Assembly: GCA_018676675.1 (NCBI GenBank)
Contig: JABHEG010000154.1
Coordinates: 1 to 40,441 of the forward strand
From: Lentisphaerota bacterium
Lineage (GTDB): Bacteria; Verrucomicrobiota; Lentisphaeria; Oligosphaerales; JABHEG01
Length of the DNA: 40,441 nt
Reading direction: 5' to 3'
The position numbers and the translations under genes are program-made. Below, piece after piece: positions 1 to 7,162 of this stretch (position 1 is the first letter of the stretch; every line of letters starts with the position of its first letter). The notes under the pieces are model-generated. The model worked only from the letters and a program-made list of their open reading frames with translations, searched no databases and was not told the origin of the DNA.

Positions 1-122
1 AGAGGGACGAGGTGGAGCGGCAGGTGGAGAGCTACCGGCGCTTCCGCGAACTCACAAAGGAATGGGTGGACTTGGCAATTGAGGTGTGTAAGCTGAGGGC
101 AGGAAACGGCTCAGACGGCTGA
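1..122 (+). CDS. 3' end of an unidentified gene
   Basis: An open frame enters from the left edge (first full codon at position 3) and ends at TGA 120-122, giving 39 residues. The tail is strongly charged and helical in character (VERQVESYRRFRELTKEW, then a Cys-Lys-Leu-Arg segment). It could be the C-terminal helix of a small DNA-associated or transposon-associated protein; it reminds me of DUF6788-type tails, but that is only an impression. The start and most of the protein lie outside the window, so no function is assigned. Confidence 0.45.
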   Translation, partial: RDEVERQVESYRRFRELTKEWVDLAIEVCKLRAGNGSDG

Positions 123-633
123 GAACTCGGTACTCTCAAGGACATGATCTCGGTCGGTTAAAAATGTCTCACAGTGTCTCATAATGTGTATGCCTGCTAA
201 GGACTTCATGAGATGTTTGTCGGTCTCAACGACCGACGCGGAAAAACGCTGTCAGGTCTATCTATCCTAGCTATCGGTTTCCAGGTGATGGTTCGCAGCC
301 GGAGACGGCGACAGAACCAAGCCGGGACTTCGAACACGATTTTCGGGGTAAGAGAAACTCCTGATTCCAGAAACGCCTACTCAGTCCGTCTAATTGGATG
401 TTGGTACTGGCGTCCGACTCGGCGGACTCGTGTCTCGTGAACTTGGTCCTCAAGCGGAGTCCAATTTGGTCTGTGTCTTTTTCCAGGATGACCGTGCTTG
501 AGTAACGGCGACACCATGAGCATTGGACATGCCAGAAGGCGACGCAGCACTCTACAACAACTTTATACACACCGTGTTACAAATGCACGTCGCGCGCTCA
601 CCACCGCTGAACGCGGCGTGTTTTCGTGTGTTT

Positions 634-675
634 GACCTACACGAATTGTAGGTCTTCCTCCACGTTTTGTAGGTC
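634..675. promoter_or_regulatory. Operator-like cluster of three TGTAGGTC half-sites
   Basis: GACCTACA (634-641) and TGTAGGTC (647-654) form a perfect 8-bp inverted repeat around a 5-nt spacer. A third TGTAGGTC lies at 668-675, exactly 21 bp (two helical turns) after the second, within a longer direct repeat of the form CACGnnTTGTAGGTC. Helically phased half-sites are typical of repressor or activator binding sites. No convincing gene starts next to it, so the regulated target is unknown. A diverged repeat element is the alternative. Confidence 0.4.
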
Positions 676-937
676 GTGCTCAATTTCCCCGACGCCGCTG
701 CTCAAGCCCCACCGATCCCCTTCTGCCTTGGCCGACGCGCAAGCGTCCTCGCTTCAGAGCTTCCGAAGACCACAGACCGACATGCCCAGCGGGTGAGGGT
801 TGCGAGGTCCGCTGGAGCAACGTGGTGTGCGTTTCCTTCTTGCGCAGAGGCGTTGAGAGCGCAAGGTAAGCCCCCGACCGGGTCCGCAGGCTATGGTCTC
901 CGCGGAAAGGGCCTCGCGGCCGCGTTCACGGTTGGCG

Positions 938-1027
938 GGTTCACCGTTCAACGGTTGGGAAAGAGCAATAGTGCCCACCCCGGAAGACAGACCGCCTCGG
1001 CCATGCTGAACCACTGAACCGTGAACC
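938..1027. repeat. Inverted repeat built of GGTTCAC-type heptamers
   Basis: The arm 938-956 reads as degenerate GGTTCAC/CGTTCAA/CGGTT units. The arm 1009-1027 is its reverse complement with 16 of 19 positions matching, separated by 52 nt. The same heptamer family occurs as a near-perfect tandem array at 28838-28877 in this window, so this is a dispersed repeat and not a chance hairpin. Confidence 0.5.
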
Positions 1028-1059
1028 TGGCCCCCGCCGTGGGGTCTTCGCGGAGGGGC

Positions 1060-1096
1060 GGGCTGGACCTGACGCGACAGGTCCGAGCGCCAGCCC
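1060..1096 (-). terminator. Hairpin downstream of the folD-oppA operon
   Basis: GGGCTGG (1060-1066) pairs with CCAGCCC (1090-1096). Inside it, ACCTG (1067-1071) pairs with CAGGT (1078-1082) around a 6-nt loop, leaving a 7-nt bulge on one side. It lies about 40 bp past the stop codon of the minus-strand substrate-binding protein gene. No T-run follows, so it may stabilise the 3' end or stop transcription with help from Rho, not as a classical intrinsic terminator. Confidence 0.4.
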
Positions 1097-1136
1097 TCTT
1101 CTCTGGAGCAGTATAGGGAACAGGTGACGGGAGAGC

Positions 1137-2774
1137 TCAGCGCGGTTGCAGGTAGACGTGCTTGTAGGGATGGTGGTCAAGGATGGTCGGGTGCCACCCT
1201 CGGACCGAAGGCTGGATCAACATGCTGCGGACGTAGAAGTAGATAGGCACGATCGGGACTTCCTCGAGCAAGATCGCTTCCGCCTGCTGGAAACACGCGA
1301 GCCGCTCCTCACTGGTGACGCTCCGGCTGGCCTGCTTCAAGAGGCGGTCATACTCGGGATTGGTCCATCCCGTTCGGTTGTTTCCCCCGTCAGTGACCCA
1401 CATGTCCAGAAACGTGTTCGGGTCGTTGTAGTCGCCAATCCAGGCTGCCCGGGCGACTTGGTAATCGAGTCGCTTCACCGAGTCCAGGTACACTTTCCAC
1501 TCCTGGTTGCGCAACGTGACATCGATGTTCAGTTCCTTTTTCCACATCTGTTGGATGGCTTCGGCGATCGTGCGGTGCGCTTCGCTTGTGTTGAAAAGCA
1601 GACTCAGCGACGGGAAGCCTGCCCCACTTGGGAAGCCGGCCTCCGCCAGCAGTTCCCGGGCCCGATCTGCGCTGGCGTCCAACCGCGCCTTTGGCGTATA
1701 CCCCGCAGTTCCCGGTGGCGTGAAGTGATAGGCCGGCTGCTGCCCTGCCTTGAGAATGAAACGAGTGATGTCACCGCGGTTGATCACAAGCCCAAGGGCC
1801 AGGCGGACACGCTTGTCATCCAGCGGCGGCTCCGTCACATTGAACCGGTAGAAGTAGGTTCCCAGATAGGTATCGAAGCGGATCTGATCGGGACGGTTCT
1901 CACGGTAGTAATCGATGCGGTGCAGGGGGATGGTCCCCGTGACGTGGAGACCGCCATCGCGGAATGCACGTTCTTCCGTGTCCGCGCTGTCGATGGGAAG
2001 AAAGTGAATCTCCTTGAGACGCACGGTCGTCGCATCCCAGTAGGAAGGGCTCTTCGCAACCACGATGTGACGATTGACCTCCCAGGACTTGAGAGCAAAC
2101 GGTCCATTCCCGACGAAGTTCCCGGGGCGCGTCCATTGGCTCTCCCGGTTGCCGATGCCGCCGAACGCCTCAACGGTTGGCGGATGGACAGGCCACCAGG
2201 AGTAGTGGTTGAGCAGTTCCAGGAGATAGGGAGTCGGGTTCTCCAACTCGAGGACCAGCGTGCGGCTGTCGGCGGCCTTCGCCCCCACGTCATCGAAGTC
2301 GGCGACTTTGCCTGTATTGAACGCCTCCGCATTCACCAGGGGATAGAGCATGTAGGCATACTCAGCGGCCAGGTCCGGCGTCAGGATGCGGCGGAAGGAG
2401 TAGACGAAGTGATCGGCCGTTACGGGATCGCCGTTTGACCACCGGGCGCTCTCTCGCAGATGAAACGTGTACCGCTTCCCGTCGTCGGAAACATCCCAGG
2501 ACGTGGCGACGCCGGGCACAGGATGAAGGTCTTCAGGATCCTCTGCGACGAGCCCCTCCAGAAGTGCGGCGATCACGTTGTGTTCAGTCACGCCCGTGAC
2601 GAGATGAGGGTCCAGTCCTTTGGGCTCGGAACCATTCCCGAGATACAGGATCTGCTCCCTATCTCCACGGGCTACGGCCTTTTCCCGCCGGCCGCAGCCG
2701 GAGAGCAAGACGGCAGCTACAGCCACGGCGCTGAAGGACGCGAGGCACCGAGGAACGCGCTTGACTGAAACCAT
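1137..2774 (-). CDS. Peptide/oligopeptide ABC transporter substrate-binding lipoprotein (OppA/SBP_bac_5 family)
   Basis: The 545-residue product matches the SBP_bac_5 family, which captures oligopeptides or related ligands in the periplasm and delivers them to an ABC importer. The start is the ATG at 2774, preceded by AGGAGAAG at good spacing; a GTG 24 nt upstream that touches the folD stop lacks such a site. Residues 1-27 form a lipoprotein signal ending in the lipobox LSGC with Cys27. Family landmarks follow: the N-terminal LDPHLVTG segment, a YTFHLRESARWSNGDPVTA stretch, FVYSFRRIL, and near the C-terminus VPIVPIYFY. It lies 23 bp after folD on the same strand, so both are probably co-transcribed. 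No permease or ATPase genes are in the window, so the transporter partners are elsewhere and the ligand is unknown. Confidence 0.9.
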   Translation of the reverse strand: MVSVKRVPRCLASFSAVAVAAVLLSGCGRREKAVARGDREQILYLGNGSEPKGLDPHLVTGVTEHNVIAALLEGLVAEDPEDLHPVPGVATSWDVSDDGKRYTFHLRESARWSNGDPVTADHFVYSFRRILTPDLAAEYAYMLYPLVNAEAFNTGKVADFDDVGAKAADSRTLVLELENPTPYLLELLNHYSWWPVHPPTVEAFGGIGNRESQWTRPGNFVGNGPFALKSWEVNRHIVVAKSPSYWDATTVRLKEIHFLPIDSADTEERAFRDGGLHVTGTIPLHRIDYYRENRPDQIRFDTYLGTYFYRFNVTEPPLDDKRVRLALGLVINRGDITRFILKAGQQPAYHFTPPGTAGYTPKARLDASADRARELLAEAGFPSGAGFPSLSLLFNTSEAHRTIAEAIQQMWKKELNIDVTLRNQEWKVYLDSVKRLDYQVARAAWIGDYNDPNTFLDMWVTDGGNNRTGWTNPEYDRLLKQASRSVTSEERLACFQQAEAILLEEVPIVPIYFYVRSMLIQPSVRGWHPTILDHHPYKHVYLQPR

Positions 2775-2797
2775 CCTCTTCTCCTGAATCGCCAGCA

Positions 2798-3685
2798 CTA
2801 AGCCACACCATGTGCACGTCTGGCAGATTCCACGGTATTGAACAGCAGCATGGTGATGGTCATCGGCCCAACGCCGCCAGGTACCGGGGTGATGAGCGAA
2901 GCCTTCTCTGCGACAGCTTCGAAATCCACGTCCCCGACCAGGCGATAGCCACGCTTGCGGGAGGCGTCCTCTACTCGGTTCACCCCGACATCGATCACCA
3001 CAGCGCCATCTTTGACCATGTCGGCTGTAACTGTGTTGGGGCGGCCGGCAGCAGCAATGATGATGTCGGCCTGAAGGGTGTGATACGCCAAATCCTTGGT
3101 CCGGGTATGGCAGACCGTGACGGTCGCGTTGCCTGTCGCCGCCTTCTGAATCAGCATGTTCGCGACAGGTTTCCCAACGATGTTGCTCCGCCCGACAACA
3201 ACGACGTTTGCTCCCTCAATCTGCACCCCGCTACGCTGCAGCAGCTGAATGCAGCCGTGAGGCGTGCAAGGCAGAAACGCCTTCTCTCCGACCACCATTT
3301 TGCCAACATTCATGGGATGGAATCCATCGACGTCTTTGTCGGGATCGATCGCGAGCAACACTGCCGACTCGTCCAAATGCTTGGGCAGCGGCAGCTGAAC
3401 TAGGATGCCGTTGATTTTCGGGTCCGCATTCATCTTCGCAACCAGTTCCATCAGGGCGCTCTGACTGGTATCGGCAGGGAGCCGATTGTCGTCAGAGTAG
3501 ATACCGGCTTCCTCGCACGCGCGTTCCTTAGCTTTGACATAAGATTGCGAAGCAGGGTCTTCCCCGACCAGGACGACCCCCAGTCCCGGGACAATGCCCT
3601 GGTCACGAAGCGCTGCGACGTCCAGTTTCAACTCAGCCCGCATATCCGCGGCAACCTGTTTGCCGTCAATGATCGTTGCTGCCAT
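2798..3685 (-). CDS. folD: Bifunctional 5,10-methylenetetrahydrofolate dehydrogenase / methenyltetrahydrofolate cyclohydrolase
   Basis: The 295-residue cytosolic enzyme interconverts 5,10-methylene-THF, 5,10-methenyl-THF and 10-formyl-THF with NADP+, supplying one-carbon units. All family signatures are visible: the catalytic Tyr49-x3-Lys53 in SYVKAKERACEEAGI, the ILVQLPLP loop around Gln97, DKDVDGFHPMNVGK with Asp120, the Rossmann motif VVGRSNIVGKPVANML, and the C-terminal PVPGGVGPMTITMLL. Length is normal for FolD. The start is the ATG at 3685; a GTG directly upstream could also serve, because AGGAG lies 6 nt before it and 9 nt before the ATG. A sigma70-like promoter is seen at 3742-3769, and the OppA-type gene follows downstream. 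Confidence 0.97.
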   Translation of the reverse strand: MAATIIDGKQVAADMRAELKLDVAALRDQGIVPGLGVVLVGEDPASQSYVKAKERACEEAGIYSDDNRLPADTSQSALMELVAKMNADPKINGILVQLPLPKHLDESAVLLAIDPDKDVDGFHPMNVGKMVVGEKAFLPCTPHGCIQLLQRSGVQIEGANVVVVGRSNIVGKPVANMLIQKAATGNATVTVCHTRTKDLAYHTLQADIIIAAAGRPNTVTADMVKDGAVVIDVGVNRVEDASRKRGYRLVGDVDFEAVAEKASLITPVPGGVGPMTITMLLFNTVESARRAHGVA

Positions 3686-3741
3686 CACTCACTTCTCCTA
3701 TGTTATTATGCCATTGCGCGTTTCGTTCGCGGGAAATAACG

Positions 3742-3769
3742 AGTATAAGAGGACGGTCGGGCAGATCAA
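3742..3769 (-). promoter_or_regulatory. Sigma70-like promoter for folD
   Basis: On the minus strand, TTGATC (3769-3764) and TATACT (3747-3742) are separated by 16 bp. They match the housekeeping -35 and -10 consensus at 4 of 6 and 5 of 6 positions. The -10 box lies about 57 bp before the folD start. No better candidate is seen in this divergent intergenic region. Confidence 0.45.
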
Positions 3770-3901
3770 GCGACCACGCGCCATTTCAGTTGCCGGACCG
3801 GACGCCTGGAGCTTACTTGACCAAACAGAGCAGTCAGTCAAACGCAGGCCGGTGCGGAAGGGCATTCACTCTCACCGGCAGTGCCGAATCTGGAGCAACT
3901 T

Positions 3902-4918
3902 ATGAAAACGGTCGCGATCACCGGGACCCGCAAGTGCGAACTCCGCAACGTCCCCGAGCCCAACGTGCAGGGCGAGTTCGTCAAAGTCAAGATTCTGTCC
4001 GCGCCTATGTGTACGGAATACAAAGCGTATCAGAACGATGGGAGCAGCACCAATCTTGGTCACGAGGCAGCAGGTGAAGTGGCCGAGATCGCCACCTCCA
4101 ACCTCTTGGAGGTCGGCGACCGCGTCGTTGTGATGCCGACCTACGCCTGTGGACGCTGCGGGCTCTGCATCCGAGGAGACTACATCCATTGCCGGAATAA
4201 CGTCAACGCGTTGGCCTTCTGCGGTTCTGAGACCGGAACGGCAACGTATGCGCAGTACTGCATCAAACCGGACTGGCTATGCCTGCCGGTTCCGGACGAC
4301 ATCTCAATCGACCACGCGGCGATGGCGTGCTGCGGGCTGGGGCCGGCGTTCAACGCCATGGTACGGATGAACGTGGACGCCTTCGACACCGTTCTTGTGA
4401 CCGGGTTGGGCCCCGTCGGGCTTGGAGCGGTCGTGAACGCGGTCGTCCGCGGCGCACGAGTTATCGCAGTGGAGTCACATCCCTTCCGGACCAACCTCGC
4501 CTTGGAGATCGGGGCCGAAGCCGTACTGGATCCGCGTGACGCGGATGTGCTCGACCATGTGCGCGATCTGACCAAGGGCCTTGGAGTGGACAAAGCCGTT
4601 GACTGTGCCGGCGTAGCAGCATCTCAACGCCTGGTCGTGGACGCTGTCAAGCGCCGGGGTGACGTTGCATTCGTGGCCGAGTCGGGTGACCTAAACGTCC
4701 ACATAAGCAACGATATGATCCGGAAAGGGATCACCCTGCACGGGATCTGGCACTGGAATCTGGCGGATACCCCCCTGATGTGGGATACCGTGCGGAGAGC
4801 TGCCCCTCTCCTCGACAAACAGATCACGCATACATTCCCCATGTCCCGCGTCAAGGAAGCGTGGGATCTGCAGCTCACCGGAGAATGCGGCAAGATCATC
4901 CTGCATCCGTGGGAGTAG
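3902..4918 (+). CDS. Zinc-dependent medium-chain alcohol/polyol dehydrogenase
   Basis: This 338-residue protein belongs to the medium-chain dehydrogenase/reductase superfamily and oxidises an alcohol or sugar alcohol with NAD(P)+. The catalytic zinc ligands appear as Cys37 (APMCTEY) and the GHEAAGE motif with His54 and Glu55. The structural zinc site is Cys83, Cys86, Cys89 and Cys97 in CGRCGLCIRGDYIHC. The Rossmann fold begins at GLGPVG (168-173). I chose the ATG at 3902, which has GGAG six nucleotides upstream; the in-frame GTG at 3881 has no such site. There is no signal peptide, so it acts in the cytosol. It resembles sorbitol or threonine dehydrogenase-like members; the substrate cannot be read from sequence. 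In this context it may handle a sugar released by the secreted enzymes, which is inference. Confidence 0.9.
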   Translation: MKTVAITGTRKCELRNVPEPNVQGEFVKVKILSAPMCTEYKAYQNDGSSTNLGHEAAGEVAEIATSNLLEVGDRVVVMPTYACGRCGLCIRGDYIHCRNNVNALAFCGSETGTATYAQYCIKPDWLCLPVPDDISIDHAAMACCGLGPAFNAMVRMNVDAFDTVLVTGLGPVGLGAVVNAVVRGARVIAVESHPFRTNLALEIGAEAVLDPRDADVLDHVRDLTKGLGVDKAVDCAGVAASQRLVVDAVKRRGDVAFVAESGDLNVHISNDMIRKGITLHGIWHWNLADTPLMWDTVRRAAPLLDKQITHTFPMSRVKEAWDLQLTGECGKIILHPWE

Positions 4919-4938
4919 GCCCTCACGAGGAAATGCCG

Positions 4939-4976
4939 TCAGCCCCGGACGTCCCCCGACAACCTGTCCGGCCTGA
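4939..4976. terminator. Hairpin between convergent genes
   Basis: CCGGAC (4945-4950) pairs with GTCCGG (4966-4971), and TCAG (4939-4942) pairs with CTGA (4973-4976), with small bulges and a 15-nt loop. It sits between the stop codons of the dehydrogenase (+) and the NYN protein (-), where a bidirectional terminator would be expected. No T-run is present. Confidence 0.35.
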
Positions 4977-5037
4977 CACGTACGCCACTCGCCGGATCCA
5001 CACCGGTCTCTTCCCGGCACAGCAAGGCGTCAGCCTA

Positions 5038-5793
5038 TCAGCTGCCGGAACGCTTGCGTGAATCGCGGATGTAGATTGCCTTGGACTGGCCATCTTTGAG
5101 GACACGCTCATTGACCTCGAAAAGCCCGATGGCAGTCACCAACTCCCCAAGGCGGGTATACCCGTAGTTCCGTGGATCGAATTCAGGGCTCTGCTTGGCA
5201 ATCGTGCTCCCCACTGACCCGAGTTGGGCCCAGCCGGTGTCGTCCGCAGCGGCTTCGAGCGCACTCCGAAAGAGAAGCACAAGCTTGGCATCCCGCTTGA
5301 GCTCCCGCGCCCCTTGCCGTTTGACCTTGGGCTCCTCTTCCTGAACCGTGCGCAGCACTTCAGTGAAAATGAACCGATCGCATGCAGCGACGAATGATTT
5401 CGGCGTCTTCTTCTCGCCGAAACCGTACACCAACAGACCTTCCTCGCGGATTCGCGAGGCCAGACGGGTGAAGTCACTGTCACTGGAAACAAGACAGAAC
5501 CCATCGAACCGCCGCGTGTAGAGCAAGTCCATGGCATCGATGATCATGGCACTGTCCGTCGCGTTTTTCCCCTTAGTGTATGCGAACTGCTGGAACGGCT
5601 GGATGGAGTGCTCAAGAAGAACATCCTTCCAGCTGCCCAGATGCGGATTGGTCCAGTCACCATAGATGCGTTTGACGCTGGCGACGCCGTACTTGGCGAC
5701 TTCCGAAAGCATACCCTCGGTGATCGACGCCTGTGCGTTGTCGGCGTCAATCAGAACGGCAAGCATGGGTTGCCTGGTGTCATCTTTGGCCAT
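5038..5793 (-). CDS. NYN-domain putative ribonuclease with C-terminal OST-HTH/LOTUS domain
   Basis: Residues 8-148 form a NYN (PIN-like) domain of the LabA/MARF1 type. LIDADN (Asp16, Asp18), Asp80 in the ATDSAMIIDAMD segment and SSDSDF (Asp105, Asp107) supply the acidic metal-binding residues, so the nuclease site looks intact. After a charged linker (150-168), residues about 169-245 match an OST-HTH/LOTUS domain, an RNA-binding winged helix (RDAKLVLLFRSAL, then YGYTRLGELVTAIGLFEV). The 251-residue form starts at ATG 5793, with CCAGGAG seven nucleotides upstream; the frame stays open 249 nt further upstream but without a comparable site. It is a stand-alone cytosolic gene; the RNA target is unknown. 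It appears unrelated to the glycan genes around it. Confidence 0.9.
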   Translation of the reverse strand: MAKDDTRQPMLAVLIDADNAQASITEGMLSEVAKYGVASVKRIYGDWTNPHLGSWKDVLLEHSIQPFQQFAYTKGKNATDSAMIIDAMDLLYTRRFDGFCLVSSDSDFTRLASRIREEGLLVYGFGEKKTPKSFVAACDRFIFTEVLRTVQEEEPKVKRQGARELKRDAKLVLLFRSALEAAADDTGWAQLGSVGSTIAKQSPEFDPRNYGYTRLGELVTAIGLFEVNERVLKDGQSKAIYIRDSRKRSGS

Positions 5794-5947
5794 CGTGGGC
5801 TCCTGGTGCTGTGTCATCTGAGGCCGATAGGCTGATGCTACCATAGCCTGCCGGAAACGTATAGGAAGCTCCTTAAGGAACGCCTTGAGCAACCCCACAG
5901 CCGAGGTGAACGCGGACACGCGCAATAGAGGCGACCTGGCGGCCATG

Positions 5948-5998
5948 TTGAGGTGAGCACAAACAACACTATCTTGATCTGAACGCGGGGTGTTCAGA
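5948..5998 (+). promoter_or_regulatory. Possible promoter with overlapping operator palindrome before the sialidase-like gene
   Basis: TTGAGG (5948-5953) and TATCTT (5970-5975) with a 16-bp spacer are a weak sigma70-like pair, 4 of 6 matches each. Immediately after it, TCTGAAC (5978-5984) and GTTCAGA (5992-5998) form a perfect 7-bp inverted repeat with a 7-nt spacer, about 25 bp before the GTG start. This position would suit a repressor site at the transcription start, or a small 5'-UTR hairpin. Confidence 0.35.
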
Positions 5999-6023
5999 GG
6001 CGCTCTTAACAGAGGAGACGTCC

Positions 6024-7097
6024 GTGTGGGAAATCGCGACAATCTTCCAAGTCAACGAGACGTTCACCTGGTTGCGTGAGCCCCTGTTGCGGCGTCTCCC
6101 GGATGGCTCTTTGTGCTGCATCTTCTTCACCGGAGGCCGCAGTGACGGCAGCGTTGGCAACACCGTGGCCGCGGTGCGCAGCGACGACGACGGCGAGACG
6201 TGGTCCGACGCCGAAGTGATCGTGGGGAACAGCGGAGGATCTGCCTGGGCTCCTTCGTTGGTCGTGCAGGGGCAACAGGCCCATCTCTTCTGGTTCAGCG
6301 CGAAGAGTCGTCGTTACCACAAAGAGAACCACGTCCTCAGCACCGGTCCCGATGGTCGGACATTTACGACCGATCGCCTGATCATGGCAGATTGGAACGC
6401 TGAACGCGGGGTCGACATTCGGCACGGGGCGCAGCTCAAGGACGGTCGTTTTCTCCTCCCGATCGCGTGGCAGGAGCCGGCTGAGCGTCCCGCAAACGCG
6501 ATTCGGGGCCCGGAGAAGCGCTTCGCCAATATCGGCGGGAAGGACTCGGCGAACAGTATGTTCTACGTTGGTGTCGCAGAGCCGGATCCACAGTTCACCC
6601 ACTTTCAACGCTTTGGGCGGCTCTGTCGGCCAACTCCTGATGGCGACATGCCCAGCGTTCCCCTGTTCGAGAACGCCATCGCCGAACTCCCGGACGGGCG
6701 GCTGGCCATGCTCGTTCGCGGCGACCTGACCAACCGGCTCTGGCGTGCGGACTCCGCGGACGGGGGGAGAACCTGGACCACGCCGGTCAAGACCAGGATC
6801 CCTAACCCTGGCTCCAAACCCAGAATCCTGAACCTGTCCGATGGCCGAGTCGTCCTGTTCCACAACCCCAGCGAGAAGGACTACAACGACCTGGGAGGAT
6901 CGATCCACAGACACCGCACGCCCTTGGAAATGTGGATCAGTGCAGATGGCATGGAGTCCTGGTCACGGAAGGACACGATCATTCCGGCTCCGCAGCTGGC
7001 CCAATACCCCGACGGGTTCTACGACGAGACACAGCGGTGCGTTTACCTGGTCTGGGAGGATGACCGAACGATCTCATTTTCCCGTTTCGCGCTTTGA
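6024..7097 (+). CDS. BNR-repeat sialidase-superfamily protein
   Basis: The 357-residue protein has the six-bladed sialidase-type propeller pattern. It has an N-terminal Arg-Glu-Pro (18-20), three Asp-boxes, SDDDGETW (53-60), SADGGRTW (244-251) and the degenerate SADGMESW (306-313), plus a Gly-Phe-Tyr (331-333) near the end where the family places its catalytic Tyr. It fits the exo-alpha-sialidase/BNR family; many members act on sugars other than sialic acid, so substrate stays open. The start is GTG at 6024, with GAGGAG about seven nucleotides upstream. No signal peptide is visible, which suggests a cytosolic enzyme acting on imported oligosaccharides, unlike its secreted neighbours. The next gene begins 65 bp downstream on the same strand and may share its transcript. 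Confidence 0.85.
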   Translation: MWEIATIFQVNETFTWLREPLLRRLPDGSLCCIFFTGGRSDGSVGNTVAAVRSDDDGETWSDAEVIVGNSGGSAWAPSLVVQGQQAHLFWFSAKSRRYHKENHVLSTGPDGRTFTTDRLIMADWNAERGVDIRHGAQLKDGRFLLPIAWQEPAERPANAIRGPEKRFANIGGKDSANSMFYVGVAEPDPQFTHFQRFGRLCRPTPDGDMPSVPLFENAIAELPDGRLAMLVRGDLTNRLWRADSADGGRTWTTPVKTRIPNPGSKPRILNLSDGRVVLFHNPSEKDYNDLGGSIHRHRTPLEMWISADGMESWSRKDTIIPAPQLAQYPDGFYDETQRCVYLVWEDDRTISFSRFAL

Positions 7098-7162
7098 CCG
7101 ACGCCCTCAGACGATTGGGAACAGGACAGTGAAGAAGGGCTCCCAGCAAAGGAGAGAGATCG

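Larger units (their letters stand above)
123..1136. other. 1-kb region without a convincing gene
   Basis: Both strands contain open frames of 60-113 codons here, but none has a good ribosome binding site, recognisable motifs or a plausible composition. Positions 150-660 are less GC-rich than the flanking genes. The notable contents are a tandem TGTCTCA decamer near 165-185, three TGTAGGTC half-sites at 634-675, an inverted pair of GGTTCAC-type heptamer arrays at 938-1027 and a hairpin at 1060-1096. It may be decayed gene material next to the truncated gene at the left edge. Confidence 0.6.

Noticed and set aside
271..570. A 99-codon minus-strand frame with several Cys residues that might be a small zinc protein
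   Set aside because: The Cys residues do not form regular CxxC pairs, there is no ribosome binding site, and an opposite-strand frame overlaps it.
676..1017. A 113-codon open frame in the gene-poor region
   Set aside because: No convincing ribosome binding site, low-complexity composition, and it runs through the heptamer inverted repeat.
1146..2438. A 430-codon open frame on the plus strand, antisense to the OppA-type gene
   Set aside because: The minus-strand gene has a clear family, lipobox and ribosome binding site. The plus-strand frame has no motif and arises from GC-rich codon use.
6006..6914. A 302-codon open frame antisense to the sialidase-like gene
   Set aside because: The sense frame has three Asp-boxes and a good start; the antisense frame is a shadow.
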